DNA of 64,000 bases from positions 304,739 to 368,738 of the forward strand of contig NZ_JAOQKJ010000002.1 of NCBI RefSeq assembly GCF_025567405.1. The letters are read 5' to 3'. Both the position numbers and the translations under genes were made by a program. Shown piece after piece: positions 26,711 through 37,200 of this stretch; position 1 is the first letter of the stretch; each line of letters starts with the position of its first letter. The notes beneath the pieces are model-generated. The model searched no databases and was not told where the DNA came from. It was given only the letters and a program-made list of their open reading frames with translations. The DNA is from Suilimivivens aceti. Its GTDB lineage: Bacteria > Bacillota > Clostridia > Lachnospirales > Lachnospiraceae.

Positions 26711-26717
26711 TTTCATT

Positions 26718-27500
26718 TTACTGCTTCGGATGTTCATAGAAGAAGGAATTCTTCCGCTCATATCCCATTTCTCTGTGGTTGATGATCTGCTCCGTACTTC
26801 CTATGAAAAGTACCCCGCCAGGAGCCAGTGAGGAATAAAATTTCCTGAACACTTCATCCTTGGCTTCTTCTGTAAAGTAAATCAGAACATTCCGGCAGAC
26901 GATCAGGTGACACCCCGACGGATAATTATTATCCAGCAGATTCTGCTCCTTAAATTCCACTCTTGCTTTGATTTCATCGGAAATCTTATAAGACGGACCT
27001 ACCTTCGTAAAATACTTTTTTTTAAAATCATCCGGTACGGAAGCAATACTTTTCTCTCCATACAGTCCGACCTTCGCCTTAGCTATAACCTGCTTGTCAA
27101 GATCTGTTGCATAAACACGGATCATGTTCAGCGGAATATGTCTGGAAAGCGCCATAACCAGAGAGTAAGGCTCATCACCAGTAGAGCAGGCTGCGCTCCA
27201 AACCTTCAGGTTCTTACCAAATTTTGTGATCAGATCCGGTATGATCGTTTCATCAAGCAGCTTCCACTGCTCCGGATTCCGATAAAACTCAGATACATTA
27301 ATCGTCAGATAAGTAACAAATTCCTCAAATTTTTCACGATCTGTTTTCAGAGCCTTTATATAATCCTCATACCCTTTAAATCCATTCTTGGTAATCAGCG
27401 AATCGATTCTTCTCTTCATCTGTCTTTCCTTATATGCATTCAGATCGATCTTCGTTAATTGAAACACTGCCGTTTTAAAATTTTCATAATCGTATGCCAT
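26718..27500 (-). CDS. CheR-type protein-glutamate methyltransferase
   Basis: A 260-aa S-adenosylmethionine-dependent methyltransferase of the CheR family, which methylates glutamates on chemoreceptors. It has the all-helical N-terminal domain (about 1-75, with LTINVSEFYRNPEQW closing it) and the SAM-binding domain: WSAACSTGDEPYSLVM, VYATDLDKQVIAKA and CRNVLIYFTEEA. No other chemotaxis gene is near, so its target may be a non-chemotaxis receptor or a distant operon. It lies downstream of rpsA but separated by a terminator. Confidence 0.88.
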   Translation of the reverse strand: MAYDYENFKTAVFQLTKIDLNAYKERQMKRRIDSLITKNGFKGYEDYIKALKTDREKFEEFVTYLTINVSEFYRNPEQWKLLDETIIPDLITKFGKNLKVWSAACSTGDEPYSLVMALSRHIPLNMIRVYATDLDKQVIAKAKVGLYGEKSIASVPDDFKKKYFTKVGPSYKISDEIKARVEFKEQNLLDNNYPSGCHLIVCRNVLIYFTEEAKDEVFRKFYSSLAPGGVLFIGSTEQIINHREMGYERKNSFFYEHPKQ

Positions 27501-27545
27501 CAGCCTTCACCATCTTTCTTATCTTGAAAAAATTCCATTCAATAA

Positions 27546-27578
27546 TAACAGGAAGTACGTTTCCACGTACTTCCTGCA
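27546..27578 (-). terminator. Terminator after rpsA
   Basis: A perfect 10-bp stem (GGAAGTACGT / ACGTACTTCC) after the rpsA stop, with a TGTTATTATT tract on the minus strand. It closes the long NRPS-cmk-ispH-rpsA transcript. Confidence 0.7.
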
Positions 27579-27607
27579 TGCCATTCTTTATTATACCTGT
27601 CCGGCAA

Positions 27608-28744
27608 TTAATTCTCTTCGTTTGCAATTACTGCATCAATATCTACAGAAACAACGTCTTCATCTTCCTTTTCTGCTTCCTTAGCCGGTTCCGGTGCAAG
27701 TAATGCCTTAACGCTTAAGCTGATCTTCTTATCTGCCTCATTGAAATCAACAACCTTAGCAGTAACCTCGTCACCAACCTTTAAAACATCAGAAGGTTTT
27801 TCAATGTGCTCCTTGGAAATCTGTGATACATGAAGCAGTGCATCCACACCGGGTTCAAGCTCTACAAATGCACCAAAATCTGTCATTCTGGCAACCCTGC
27901 CTGTTACAACATTGCCTACTGCATATTTCTCTGCTGCATCCTTCCAGGGATTTGCATCTTCAAACTTAAGGCTCAGTGCAATCTTGGTACCATTGATATC
28001 TTTGATAAATACCTTAACCTTATCACCAACCTTGAATACCTTCTTCGGGTTCTCTACTCGACCCCAGCTCATCTCAGAAATATGAAGCAGTCCATCTGCA
28101 CCACCGATATCAATAAATGCACCAAAGTCAGTTACATTCTTAACAACGCCTTCAACCACATCTCCTACATGAATGCTCTCAAGAAGCTGCTGCTGCTTCT
28201 CTGCCTTCTCAGCAGTAAGGAGCTGTCTGCGGTCACCGATATATCTTCTTCTCTTAGGATTGTACTCGCTGATCACGAACTGGATCTCCTGTCCGGCATA
28301 CTTTGAAAGATCCTTCTCGTAAGTATCAGATACAAGACTTGCCGGAATAAATATTCTTACTTCATCAACAATAACGCTTAATCCGCCTTCCAGTACCTGA
28401 GATACCTTTGCAGTAAGGACTTCTTTATTGTTGAACGCTTCTTCGATACGCTTATTTCCTCTGTCAGCTGCCAGTCTCTTATAGGTTAAGAGAACCTGTC
28501 CTTCGCCATCGTTTACCTTCAGGACTTTAACCTCCATGGTATCTCCAGGCTTAACTACAGTAGTCAGATCTACATTGGGTTCATTGGTATATTCATTTCT
28601 TGTCAATATACCATCTGACTTGTAGCCGATATTAAGGATGATCTCTTCGGGCTTAACATCGATGACTGTACCTTCAACTACCTCTCCTGTATGTATTGTT
28701 TTTAATGATTCTTCCAACATTTGTTCAAAAGTTAATTCTGACAT
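27608..28744 (-). CDS. rpsA: S1 RNA-binding domain protein, ribosomal protein S1 homologue
   Basis: A 378-aa protein made of four S1 (OB-fold) repeats: about 18-85, 100-170, 190-258 and 275-345, followed by an acidic tail rich in E and D. The later repeats are best conserved (VTDFGAFIDIGGADGLLHISEMS and MTDFGAFVELEPGVDALLHVSQIS in outline). In Firmicutes such proteins are S1 homologues that bind mRNA during translation. The start overlaps the end of ispH by 20 nt, and its ribosome binding site (GAGGAGG) lies inside ispH. In many Clostridia the two are fused into one protein; here they remain separate. Confidence 0.93.
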   Translation of the reverse strand: MSELTFEQMLEESLKTIHTGEVVEGTVIDVKPEEIILNIGYKSDGILTRNEYTNEPNVDLTTVVKPGDTMEVKVLKVNDGEGQVLLTYKRLAADRGNKRIEEAFNNKEVLTAKVSQVLEGGLSVIVDEVRIFIPASLVSDTYEKDLSKYAGQEIQFVISEYNPKRRRYIGDRRQLLTAEKAEKQQQLLESIHVGDVVEGVVKNVTDFGAFIDIGGADGLLHISEMSWGRVENPKKVFKVGDKVKVFIKDINGTKIALSLKFEDANPWKDAAEKYAVGNVVTGRVARMTDFGAFVELEPGVDALLHVSQISKEHIEKPSDVLKVGDEVTAKVVDFNEADKKISLSVKALLAPEPAKEAEKEDEDVVSVDIDAVIANEEN

Positions 28745-29573
28745 AATTTTGAACCTCCTCGATTATATTGTTGGGGGTGGAAGCCCCCGCAGTAATACCC
28801 ACCAGAGCAGCAGTTTCAGGCAATTCCAAATGCAAATCATCCAGTGTCTGTATAAGATAGGTAGACTTGCATCTCTCCCTGCAGATCTCATAGAGCTTTC
28901 TGGTATTGGAGCTGTGCTTCCCACCTATTACTATCATCGCATCGACCTTGTCCGCAATTTCACGTGCCTCAGTTTGTCGTTCTTCCGTTGCATTACAGAT
29001 AGTATTAACAATGGTAATATTGTAACCTTTTTTTTGAAAAATTTCAACTAATTCTTTAAATTTGTTGTAGTTAAATGTCGTTTGGGATACAAGGCACAGT
29101 TTCTCACCCGGTAAACAGGTGAATTTTTCTGCCTCCTCTGCTGATTCTATAACAGCTGCAGGCGTATGTGACCATCCCATGATCCCCTCTACCTCCGGGT
29201 GTCCCGGATTTCCGATAATGATGATCCTCCTGCCCTCTCCGCTTTCTTTTTCAACGATCCTGTGGATCCTTTTTACAAAGGGACATGTAGCATCCACACA
29301 GGTCAATCCCTTTTTTTCTATCATTTCACAGATTTCTCTCGGTACTCCGTGGGACCGGATCACTACAGTTCCTTTATCAAGCTTTCTCAGATCCTCTTCT
29401 CCCTCCAGTACAGTAACACCCTTACTTTCAAGATCCTTCACCACTTCTTCATTATGGATAATAGGACCATAAGTATAAATCCTGTTTTCTGTTCCTGTCT
29501 GTTCATATACTGTTTCCACAGCCCGTTTTACACCGAAGCAGAAGCCGGCACTCTTCGCTAAAATAACTTCCAT
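28725..29573 (-). CDS. ispH: 4-hydroxy-3-methylbut-2-enyl diphosphate reductase
   Basis: IspH performs the last step of the MEP pathway, reducing HMBPP to IPP and DMAPP with a [4Fe-4S] cluster. The 282-aa protein has all three cluster cysteines: SAGFCFGVKRAV at about 12, DATCPFVKR at about 96, and NTICNATEERQ at about 193. The substrate-binding histidines lie in YGPIIHNEEVV and RSHGVP, and the catalytic glutamate in the segment following GNPGHPEVEG. It starts 13 nt after the cmk fusion gene and overlaps rpsA. Confidence 0.96.
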   Translation of the reverse strand: MEVILAKSAGFCFGVKRAVETVYEQTGTENRIYTYGPIIHNEEVVKDLESKGVTVLEGEEDLRKLDKGTVVIRSHGVPREICEMIEKKGLTCVDATCPFVKRIHRIVEKESGEGRRIIIIGNPGHPEVEGIMGWSHTPAAVIESAEEAEKFTCLPGEKLCLVSQTTFNYNKFKELVEIFQKKGYNITIVNTICNATEERQTEAREIADKVDAMIVIGGKHSSNTRKLYEICRERCKSTYLIQTLDDLHLELPETAALVGITAGASTPNNIIEEVQNYVRINF

Positions 29574-29586
29574 CTGCTTTCCTTCC

Positions 29587-30927
29587 TTATGCTTCTGTCA
29601 GGGAAAGGATCTTTTCTACCACTTCATCAATACTCATATCCGAAGAATCTACAAGGACTGCATCCTCTGCCTGCTTTAACGGTGCGATCTCTCTTGTCAT
29701 ATCCTGCTCATCCCTTTTTACGATATCCGCTTCTATCTTCTGAATATCACAGCTTTCCCCTTTGGCAGTCAGTTCGTCAAATCTGCGCTTTGCGCGGACT
29801 GCTGCGCTGGCTGTCAGATATACCTTTACATCTGCCTGAGGAAGGACACAGGTTCCGATATCCCTGCCATCCATAACAACACTGTTCTTTTCTGCCAGTT
29901 CCTTCTGAAGCTGGGTCAGTCTCTCCCTCACCTTTTTATTTTTACTGGTAACAGAAGCCATATTTCCCACTTCTTCTGTCCTGAGCACAGGATTCACATT
30001 TTCACCATTTAGCAGAACAACCTGCTCCCCATCCTGATACCGGATCGTAATATGTGCACCGGTACATTTCTCAGAAATCTCTTCTTCATCGGAGGGATCC
30101 ACCTTCTCCTTAAGCAGATAATACGCCATGGCACGATACATGGCACCTGTATCTACATATATAAAATTCTTCTCTCTGGCCACTCTTCTGGCTATGGTAC
30201 TTTTACCGGCACCTGCCGGTCCATCTATGGCAATCTGATAACTCATCTTATGATTCCTTTCTGTTTTTACAGCCGCCTGGTTTTCCACTGCGCTCATTAT
30301 ATCATAAAACTCCAGCTGTTTTAAATCAAAATCTGTTTCGTTACTGACCGAAAAGCTGTATCCATCAAATTCCATAGTCCCGAAAAAGCACCGCTTCTCC
30401 GGTGTTTTTCCAAGTACAAAGCCAGTTTCTGTCCGGATAATTTCAAAAGAGTCAAGAGAAAGGCTCATTCCCTTTCCTGTCATTTTCATATAGCTTTCCT
30501 TCAGCGTCCAAAGTGTAAAAAAGGCCTTATCCGGATCACACGCAGATTTTATGTACCGTTCTTCTCCCTCATTAAAATACTGTTCTGCGATCTTAAGCGG
30601 TGCATTCACAATTTTTTCAATATCACATCCGACCTCACAGTCTGATGACACACCAACAACATAATCTCCTGCATGGGATACATTGAAAAAAAGATTGTCT
30701 GCAACAGGTTTTCCATTTTCGGAGTACTTCAGACAGCTTTCAGAAAGTCCGTTTTCATCCAGAATTTTATTTATAATAATACCTGCTCCAACGCTTCTCT
30801 TCCGGTCATCCGGCATGCGATACCGGATGACCTTTTTCCTCCGCTCTGTACCTACCAGCTCAAGAAGCCTTTTGTTCTCCAGTGGATCATCAAGCATATT
30901 AATATTTATTCTGTATAATTTCATCAT
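29587..30927 (-). CDS. cmk: 4'-phosphopantetheinyl transferase / cytidylate kinase fusion
   Basis: A 446-aa two-enzyme protein. Residues 1 to about 215 form an Sfp-type phosphopantetheinyl transferase: GCDIEKI near residue 100 and WTLKESYMKMTGKG near 145 give the magnesium and CoA-binding residues. Such enzymes load the phosphopantetheine arm onto carrier domains, here surely those of the NRPS in the same operon. Residues 228-446 are a complete cytidylate kinase (IDGPAGAGKSTIARRVA P-loop, VDTGAMYRAMAYYLL, VVMDGRDIGTCVLP), which makes CDP from CMP. Inside the linker an AAAGGA stands 8 nt before the ATG of the kinase (30244-30246), so free Cmk can probably also be made. Confidence 0.93.
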   Translation of the reverse strand: MMKLYRININMLDDPLENKRLLELVGTERRKKVIRYRMPDDRKRSVGAGIIINKILDENGLSESCLKYSENGKPVADNLFFNVSHAGDYVVGVSSDCEVGCDIEKIVNAPLKIAEQYFNEGEERYIKSACDPDKAFFTLWTLKESYMKMTGKGMSLSLDSFEIIRTETGFVLGKTPEKRCFFGTMEFDGYSFSVSNETDFDLKQLEFYDIMSAVENQAAVKTERNHKMSYQIAIDGPAGAGKSTIARRVAREKNFIYVDTGAMYRAMAYYLLKEKVDPSDEEEISEKCTGAHITIRYQDGEQVVLLNGENVNPVLRTEEVGNMASVTSKNKKVRERLTQLQKELAEKNSVVMDGRDIGTCVLPQADVKVYLTASAAVRAKRRFDELTAKGESCDIQKIEADIVKRDEQDMTREIAPLKQAEDAVLVDSSDMSIDEVVEKILSLTEA

Positions 30928-30963
30928 TTTACTTTTTTGAAGATTCCAGGCTGAGAGTGTTTT

Positions 30964-31263
30964 TTATTTCTCAATCTGGATCTTCTGGTCAAATCCGGTG
31001 AGTCTGAAGACATCAAGCACTTCATCAGAAACATGGATGATCTTAAAGCCATCTTTGCCTGCCATTTTTTTGTATGCAGAGATCACCTGTCGTAATCCTG
31101 CAGAAGAAATATATTCCAGCTTTGCAAAATCAAACACAAGACTTGTTACACTGTCATCAAGATGGGACAGTTCCTCCTCCAGCTTTGGCGCTGTCTGTGT
31201 ATCCAGCCAGCCACTGATCTCCATGGTTACCTTGTTTCCCTCAGTTCTGCTTGTAATTTCCAT
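30964..31263 (-). CDS. STAS domain protein, anti-sigma factor antagonist type
   Basis: A 99-aa single STAS domain of the SpoIIAA/RsbV type. It starts METISRTEGN-like, and FDFAKLEYISSAGLRQVISAYKKM near residue 50-70 contains the serine that RsbW/SpoIIAB-type kinases phosphorylate. It lies 24 nt after the NRPS and 36 nt before the PPTase-Cmk gene. No sigma factor or separate anti-sigma factor is encoded nearby; the only kinase domain of the matching type is fused to the MATE transporter at the head of the operon, making that the likely partner. Confidence 0.9.
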   Translation of the reverse strand: MEITSRTEGNKVTMEISGWLDTQTAPKLEEELSHLDDSVTSLVFDFAKLEYISSAGLRQVISAYKKMAGKDGFKIIHVSDEVLDVFRLTGFDQKIQIEK

Positions 31264-31287
31264 TCTTATTCTCTCCTTTTTCAGTTA

Positions 31288-34200
31288 TCAGTCAAAAAAT
31301 GCAAGTCTGTCAAGTGCTCCGATCGCATTTTCCAGATATCGGTCATCTGTAACAGGCCATTTATATTCCAGCCGGTAAAGCGCCTGTGCTGTAAACCGGT
31401 TGCTGTATTCCATCGTATAAATCTCGTTCTCATTGTGTGAGGTATAGGCGATCAGTCCGGAAACGGCATCAGAATCATTGCCGTTCTTTGCAAATTCCTT
31501 AACTGCTTCCTCAAATTCCTCATCCTTAACAATATCCAGTTTAAAGCCATATTTACGCATTGCATAGATCAGATCCGCCATATAGATATGGTGGCTGTTG
31601 CAGGCATGGAATACAGTGAATCTTCTGTCTGTCTGTACCAGCTTCAGAACAGCAAGTGCAGTCGAGTCAATCGGAGAAAGCTCTGCAATTTCATGCATGC
31701 TGCCCATCGGGAATTTGCCAACCGCCTTATAGCCTCTGAGGCTCCGCAGGAATCCGTTTGTAATAAAGTTAATCTGGAATTCACCATCAGAGTTTCTGCT
31801 CATCAGATTACCCACACGGATGATCTTTGCGTCAAGTCCGCCGGAAACAGCTTCCAGTACCGCTCTTTCTGCCAGGAACTTGGTACGGATATATTCATTG
31901 GTAATACTCTGTCCGATATACAGGTCGTTTTCACAGAAGACTCTGTCCTTTGGCGGAATCCCCTCTGAGCCTTCCCCTGCAACGGATACTGTGGAAATCT
32001 GGATCAGTCTGCGTCCATTATTCTTACAGAAATCAATCAGATTTTCGACACCATGTACATTGATCTTTTCCAGCACATCCCCGGCCGCAAAGTGCTTTAC
32101 ACAGGCAGCACAGTTAATAAGCGTCTGGAATTTATAGGCTGCAAAGCTTTCCACCTGCTCCTTTGAAGTAATATCACCGTCCACACAGACAATACGATCT
32201 TTGAACAGCTCCTCACATGGATTATCGAAATAATACATCAGCATGTGCATCATCCGTTTTTCCATGGACTCATAGGCACCCTTACGCACCAGACAGTAAA
32301 CCTTACCATCATAATTGTCAAGGTATGCCTTCAGGATATGGATTCCAAGGAAGCCGGTCGCTCCTGTGATCATAATATCTCCCAGCTTTTCCCTGGTGAT
32401 CCTGTCCACATTTTCTTCCACGTTTCCACTGATAACACTCTGGATCTTATTATAATTGTAGCCAGCAAACTCATTATTGCTCTGTGCACTCTGATCGGAT
32501 ACCTGATCATCTACGATCGCTGCCAGTTCACGGACTGTAGGGTATTTAAATACATCCGCATATACAATGGAAATATTCTTGGAAAGGCACATCACGGCAA
32601 CCTTGGATGCGGTCAGTGAGGAACCTCCCAGTTCAAAGAAGTTATCCTCGATTCCCACCTTTTCAATTCCCAGTGCTTTTTCAAAGATCTCGCAGAGCAC
32701 TTTCTGAACCGCAGTAACCGGCTCTACATAGCTTGTGCTGTCTACGGTTACTTCCGGCATCGGGAGTGCCTTCTTGTCGATCTTACCACCCGGTGTCACA
32801 GGCATTTCATCAATATGGACGAAGAAGGACGGCATCATATAATCAGGGATCAGGGGCTCTAAGAAGGTCTTCAGTTCTTCATCCGGGATGTTTTCTCCTG
32901 TGTAATAAGCAGTGATATACTTGTTTCCACCCTTCTCAACCACGGTAACAGCAGCATTTTTCACCAGTTCATGCTTCAGGACAGCGCCTTCGATCTCACC
33001 AAGCTCCACACGGTAGCCCCTGATCTTAACCTGGGAATCAATTCTGCCAATATACTCGATATTTCCATCACCCTTCATTCTTACCATGTCGCCGGTTCTG
33101 TAAAGACGTCTGTCATCTTCACATACAGAATACGGATTCTCCACAAATACTGATGCGGTCTTCTCCGGAAGGTTATGATATCCTCTTGCGATCTGGCGTC
33201 CTGCATGACAGAGCTCGCCGGATGCGCCTACCGGAAGTCTCTTTAAGTCTTCACTGACAATGTAGCTGCGTACATTCCTCTGGGATTTTCCGATTGGTAT
33301 GTTGTCATACTGTTTATCAACCCAGAACTCTGTGGAAGATACGGTATCCTCTGTGGGACCGTAGCCATTGATCATCTGGTAAGTACGGTTTCTGTAATGC
33401 TTGAATTTCTCACCGCCAAGGGTAACAAATTTAAGATGCGGGGCATCCTCAAGCAGTTCTGCTACCAGTTCGCCCATCTGAGTCGGGAACGTAACACTGG
33501 TCAGCTTCTGATCCTGTATACATTTTGTAACTGCAACGGCATCCTTGCGGATATCCTCCGGGAAGATATACAGTAATGCCCCTGCGGTAAGCGGAGCAAA
33601 CAGGTCGATTACCGATGCATCAAAGCAGAAGCTTGCAAATTCAGCCACAATATCATCCGGCGTTGTTTTTCTGGTCAGTCTGACATATTCGATCAGGTTC
33701 ATCAGATTCCTGTGCTCCAGCATAACACCCTTAGGCTTTCCGGTAGAACCTGATGTATAAATCATGTAAGCAAGATTCTCAGGCTTCGGCGCTGTAAGCT
33801 CTGCAGAAAGTGTAAAGTCTTTTGCTTCTTCTGCGACATCATCAAGACTGATCACATTTCCTTCATAGAAGCTGACCAGATCCCGATACTGATTCATTAC
33901 AAGCAGGTTCTCTGCTCCTGAATCCTTCAGCATGTACTCAATTCTGCTCTGCGGATACTCCGGATCCAGCGGTACATAGGCTCCGCCAGCCTTCATGACA
34001 CCCACATAGGCAACTGCATATTCTTTGGTTCTTCCACACAAAATGCCTGCCGCTTTTTCTCTGCCAAATCCATTTTCAGTAAGCTTCTGTGCAACGTAAT
34101 CGGACATTCTGTCCAGTTCACGGTAAGTAATTTCGCCAGAGCCATCTCTTACTGCCGGTCTGTCCGGATATTTTGCTGCTGCCTCCCGGAACAGATCCAC

Positions 34201-37200
34201 AAAGGTCTTGCCTGTATGCTCCGGATCATCCTCCATCTCTGTCTCTTCCTCAAACATCAGCCTGATGTCTTCCGGCTCCTGTTCCTTCATGATTCCACCT
34301 GCAGCAAGTTCCAGGTTGTCTGCAAGATATTTGATGGTTTCTTCGTAGTACATGTCACCACGATATTCAATTTCAAAGACAAACTTATTCCTTTCGATGG
34401 AAATGCTGATGGAAACCGGTGCCTTCGCCGCATTTAAGCTGACCGGCTCCTCCTGTGCGTATTCACCGCCGATCGTATCAAACGCAAAATTATCTCCCTG
34501 ATAGATCACCATGGCATCCGCCTTGATGTTGAACTCATGGCTGATCTGTGAGAATGGATAAATATCGTTGTTCATGGAATCGATCAGCTGCTGCTGTACA
34601 GCAAGCAGTCCATCCTTTAAGCTTCCTGAAAAATCACTGTAAACAGGAAGTGTCTTTACCAGCATACCAACTGTTTCAGAAAGTCTGGAATCATTTCTTC
34701 CATGATAAATGGTAGTAAATACCGCATCCCTTCTGAAATTATATTTACCAAGTGTAAGGCCAAACACAGAAATGAAGAACACATTTTCTGTGATTCCATG
34801 CTTCTTGCAGAAATCCTTTACCTGCTGCACAGAAATCTCCGTAACCTCTCTGTGATAAGTCGCCGCAGTCGGAACTGCTCCGTTCTTATCCGGATAGAAG
34901 CTTATACTTCCACCCTTATTTTCAAATACCGATTTATAGTAGTTCTCTGCATTTTTATAGGTATCACTCTTCAAGGCATCGCGGTTATCCAGTGCAAGAT
35001 CATAGGAGGTATATTTTTCTGCCTCCAGCTTTTCTCCGCTGTAAGCCCGGTTGATATCATTCAGGATAATACCAAGGGACGTACCGTCTGCGATAATATG
35101 ATGAATATCAAGGAACAGATAATTTCCGTCACAGGTTCTGTAAATTTCAAACCGGAAAAGCTGATCATTAAACAGCATATACGGACGGACCAGCGTTTCC
35201 CTGTTCATTCCATTGATGATCTGTGTCTTGCAGCTTAAGCTGTCATCACGCTTCTGCAGGACATCCCCGTTTTCGTCCATAAAGAGACGGGTCTTCAGAT
35301 AAGGATGTGCCTCTATCGTACTGTCAATGGCCTCTGCAAGCTTCTCAAGGTCTACCTTTTTATCCAGCTTCAGAAGGTAAGGAATATTATAAATGGTAGA
35401 GCCCATATTGGCTGTACATTCAATAAAGATTCCCTCCTGTGTATTGGTAAGCGGATAATTTTCCTGTATTTCTCTCTTTGTTTCTTTTCCTGCAGTCTGG
35501 ACAAAGCCCTCCAACATCTCAATCGTCGGATGATCCTTGATGTCCGATGTCTTGATGACAATATCAAACGCTTTGGAGATCAGGATATTCAGCTTGATTG
35601 CACTGATGGAAGTCAGTCCTGCCTCATAAATATCTGTGGTAATACCAAATTCCTGATAGCCAAGGACATCTGCGATACAGTCAAATAATTTCTGCTGGAT
35701 CTCATTCTTCGGTGCTATGATCTCTTCTATTTTTCTCTCAGGTACAGGAAGTGCCTTTTTATTTACTTTCTGGTTCTGGTTCAGCGGGATCTTATCGATC
35801 TGCATGGTAACTGCAGGCACCATATAGGCAGGCTTGGTTTCCTTAATGAAATCATTTAATCCATTAATATCCACCTTACTGTCGGATACCACATAGGCTG
35901 CAATATATTTTCCGCCATTCGGATCATCAAATGCAACAACTGTCGCATCCTTGATACCAGGATATCTTCTGATGACCTCTTCCACTTCGGAAAGTTCAAT
36001 TCTGAAGCCTCTGATCTTGACCTGGGAATCCTTTCTGCCGATGATCTGGATATTTCCATCCGGAAGGTATCTTGCCACATCTCCGGAATGATACAGAACC
36101 TCATAGCCTTCGGTATCATCATAAATATTCTTTGTATAAACCTCAGCCGTTTTCTCCGGCTTGTTAAGATATCCTCTGGAAACCTGGAAGCCTGAGATCA
36201 TCAGTTCTCCGCAGGCACCATAGGGCAGCATATGACCTGCCTTGTCCGTAATATAAAGCTTGACATTGTCCAGTGCCTTGCCGATTGGTATGTTAGGGTA
36301 GTATTTATCCACTTCAAATGCTGTTACAAGAACAGTCGTTTCTGTAGGCCCGTAAACATTGACAAATCTGTAACCCTTGGGCGGCTCACAGGGAACCAGC
36401 TTCTCTCCACCAACGGAAAGATAACGGAGACTCTTACAATCCATTTCCAGTGCGAACTGTCTTCCGACCTGTGTCGTCATAAAGGAATGGGTAATGCCAT
36501 TTTCTTCAAAGTATTTCTGCAGTCCAATGAAATCCAGACGAATCTCCTCCGGAATAATATGTAACTGCGCACCATTTGTAAGTGCACCGTAAATATCCAT
36601 CATGGAAGCATCAAAGCCGAAGGACGCATAGGCAGCTATCTTACAATCAGGATCAATACTGTAATATTTCCCGTACCAGTGGCAGAATGCGGTAATATTT
36701 CCATATTCCAGCATACATCCCTTCGGTACACCGGTCGAGCCTGAGGTATAGAGTAAGATAAACAGGTCATGAAGCTGCGGCTTTTTCAGTTCTGCATCCA
36801 CATCTTCAAGCTGCATGATTTCATCCGTATATAAAACAGGTCCCTGATAACCATCTACCAGATGCAGAAGCTCTCTGTCTGCGATCAGCAGTTTGGCAGC
36901 AGAATCCTCCAGCATATACATCAGTCTGTCCTTCGGATAAGACGGATCGAGCGGCTGATAGGCTGCACCGGCTTTGATAACGCCCATAGGCGCAATGGCC
37001 ATATACTCACAGCGGGGAATCAGAATAGACACGACATCTTCTGCTCCAATTCCAAGAGAAGCAATATATTTTCCAAGCCTGTCACTGATCTCATCCAGTT
37101 CTTTATAAGTGAACTTCTTGTCCTTAAATACAACAGCCGTATGCTCCGGTATAGTCTGTACCATTTCCGCAAATCTGTCGGAAATAGTTTTCGCCCTGTC

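Noticed and set aside
30964..31263. The STAS protein as part of a classical sigma-B or SpoIIA operon
   Set aside because: No sigma factor or separate anti-sigma factor gene is adjacent; neighbours are biosynthetic.
34702..35238. A 178-codon plus-strand open frame within the NRPS
   Set aside because: It is antisense to the second condensation domain; many such frames occur along this gene and none has start signals.
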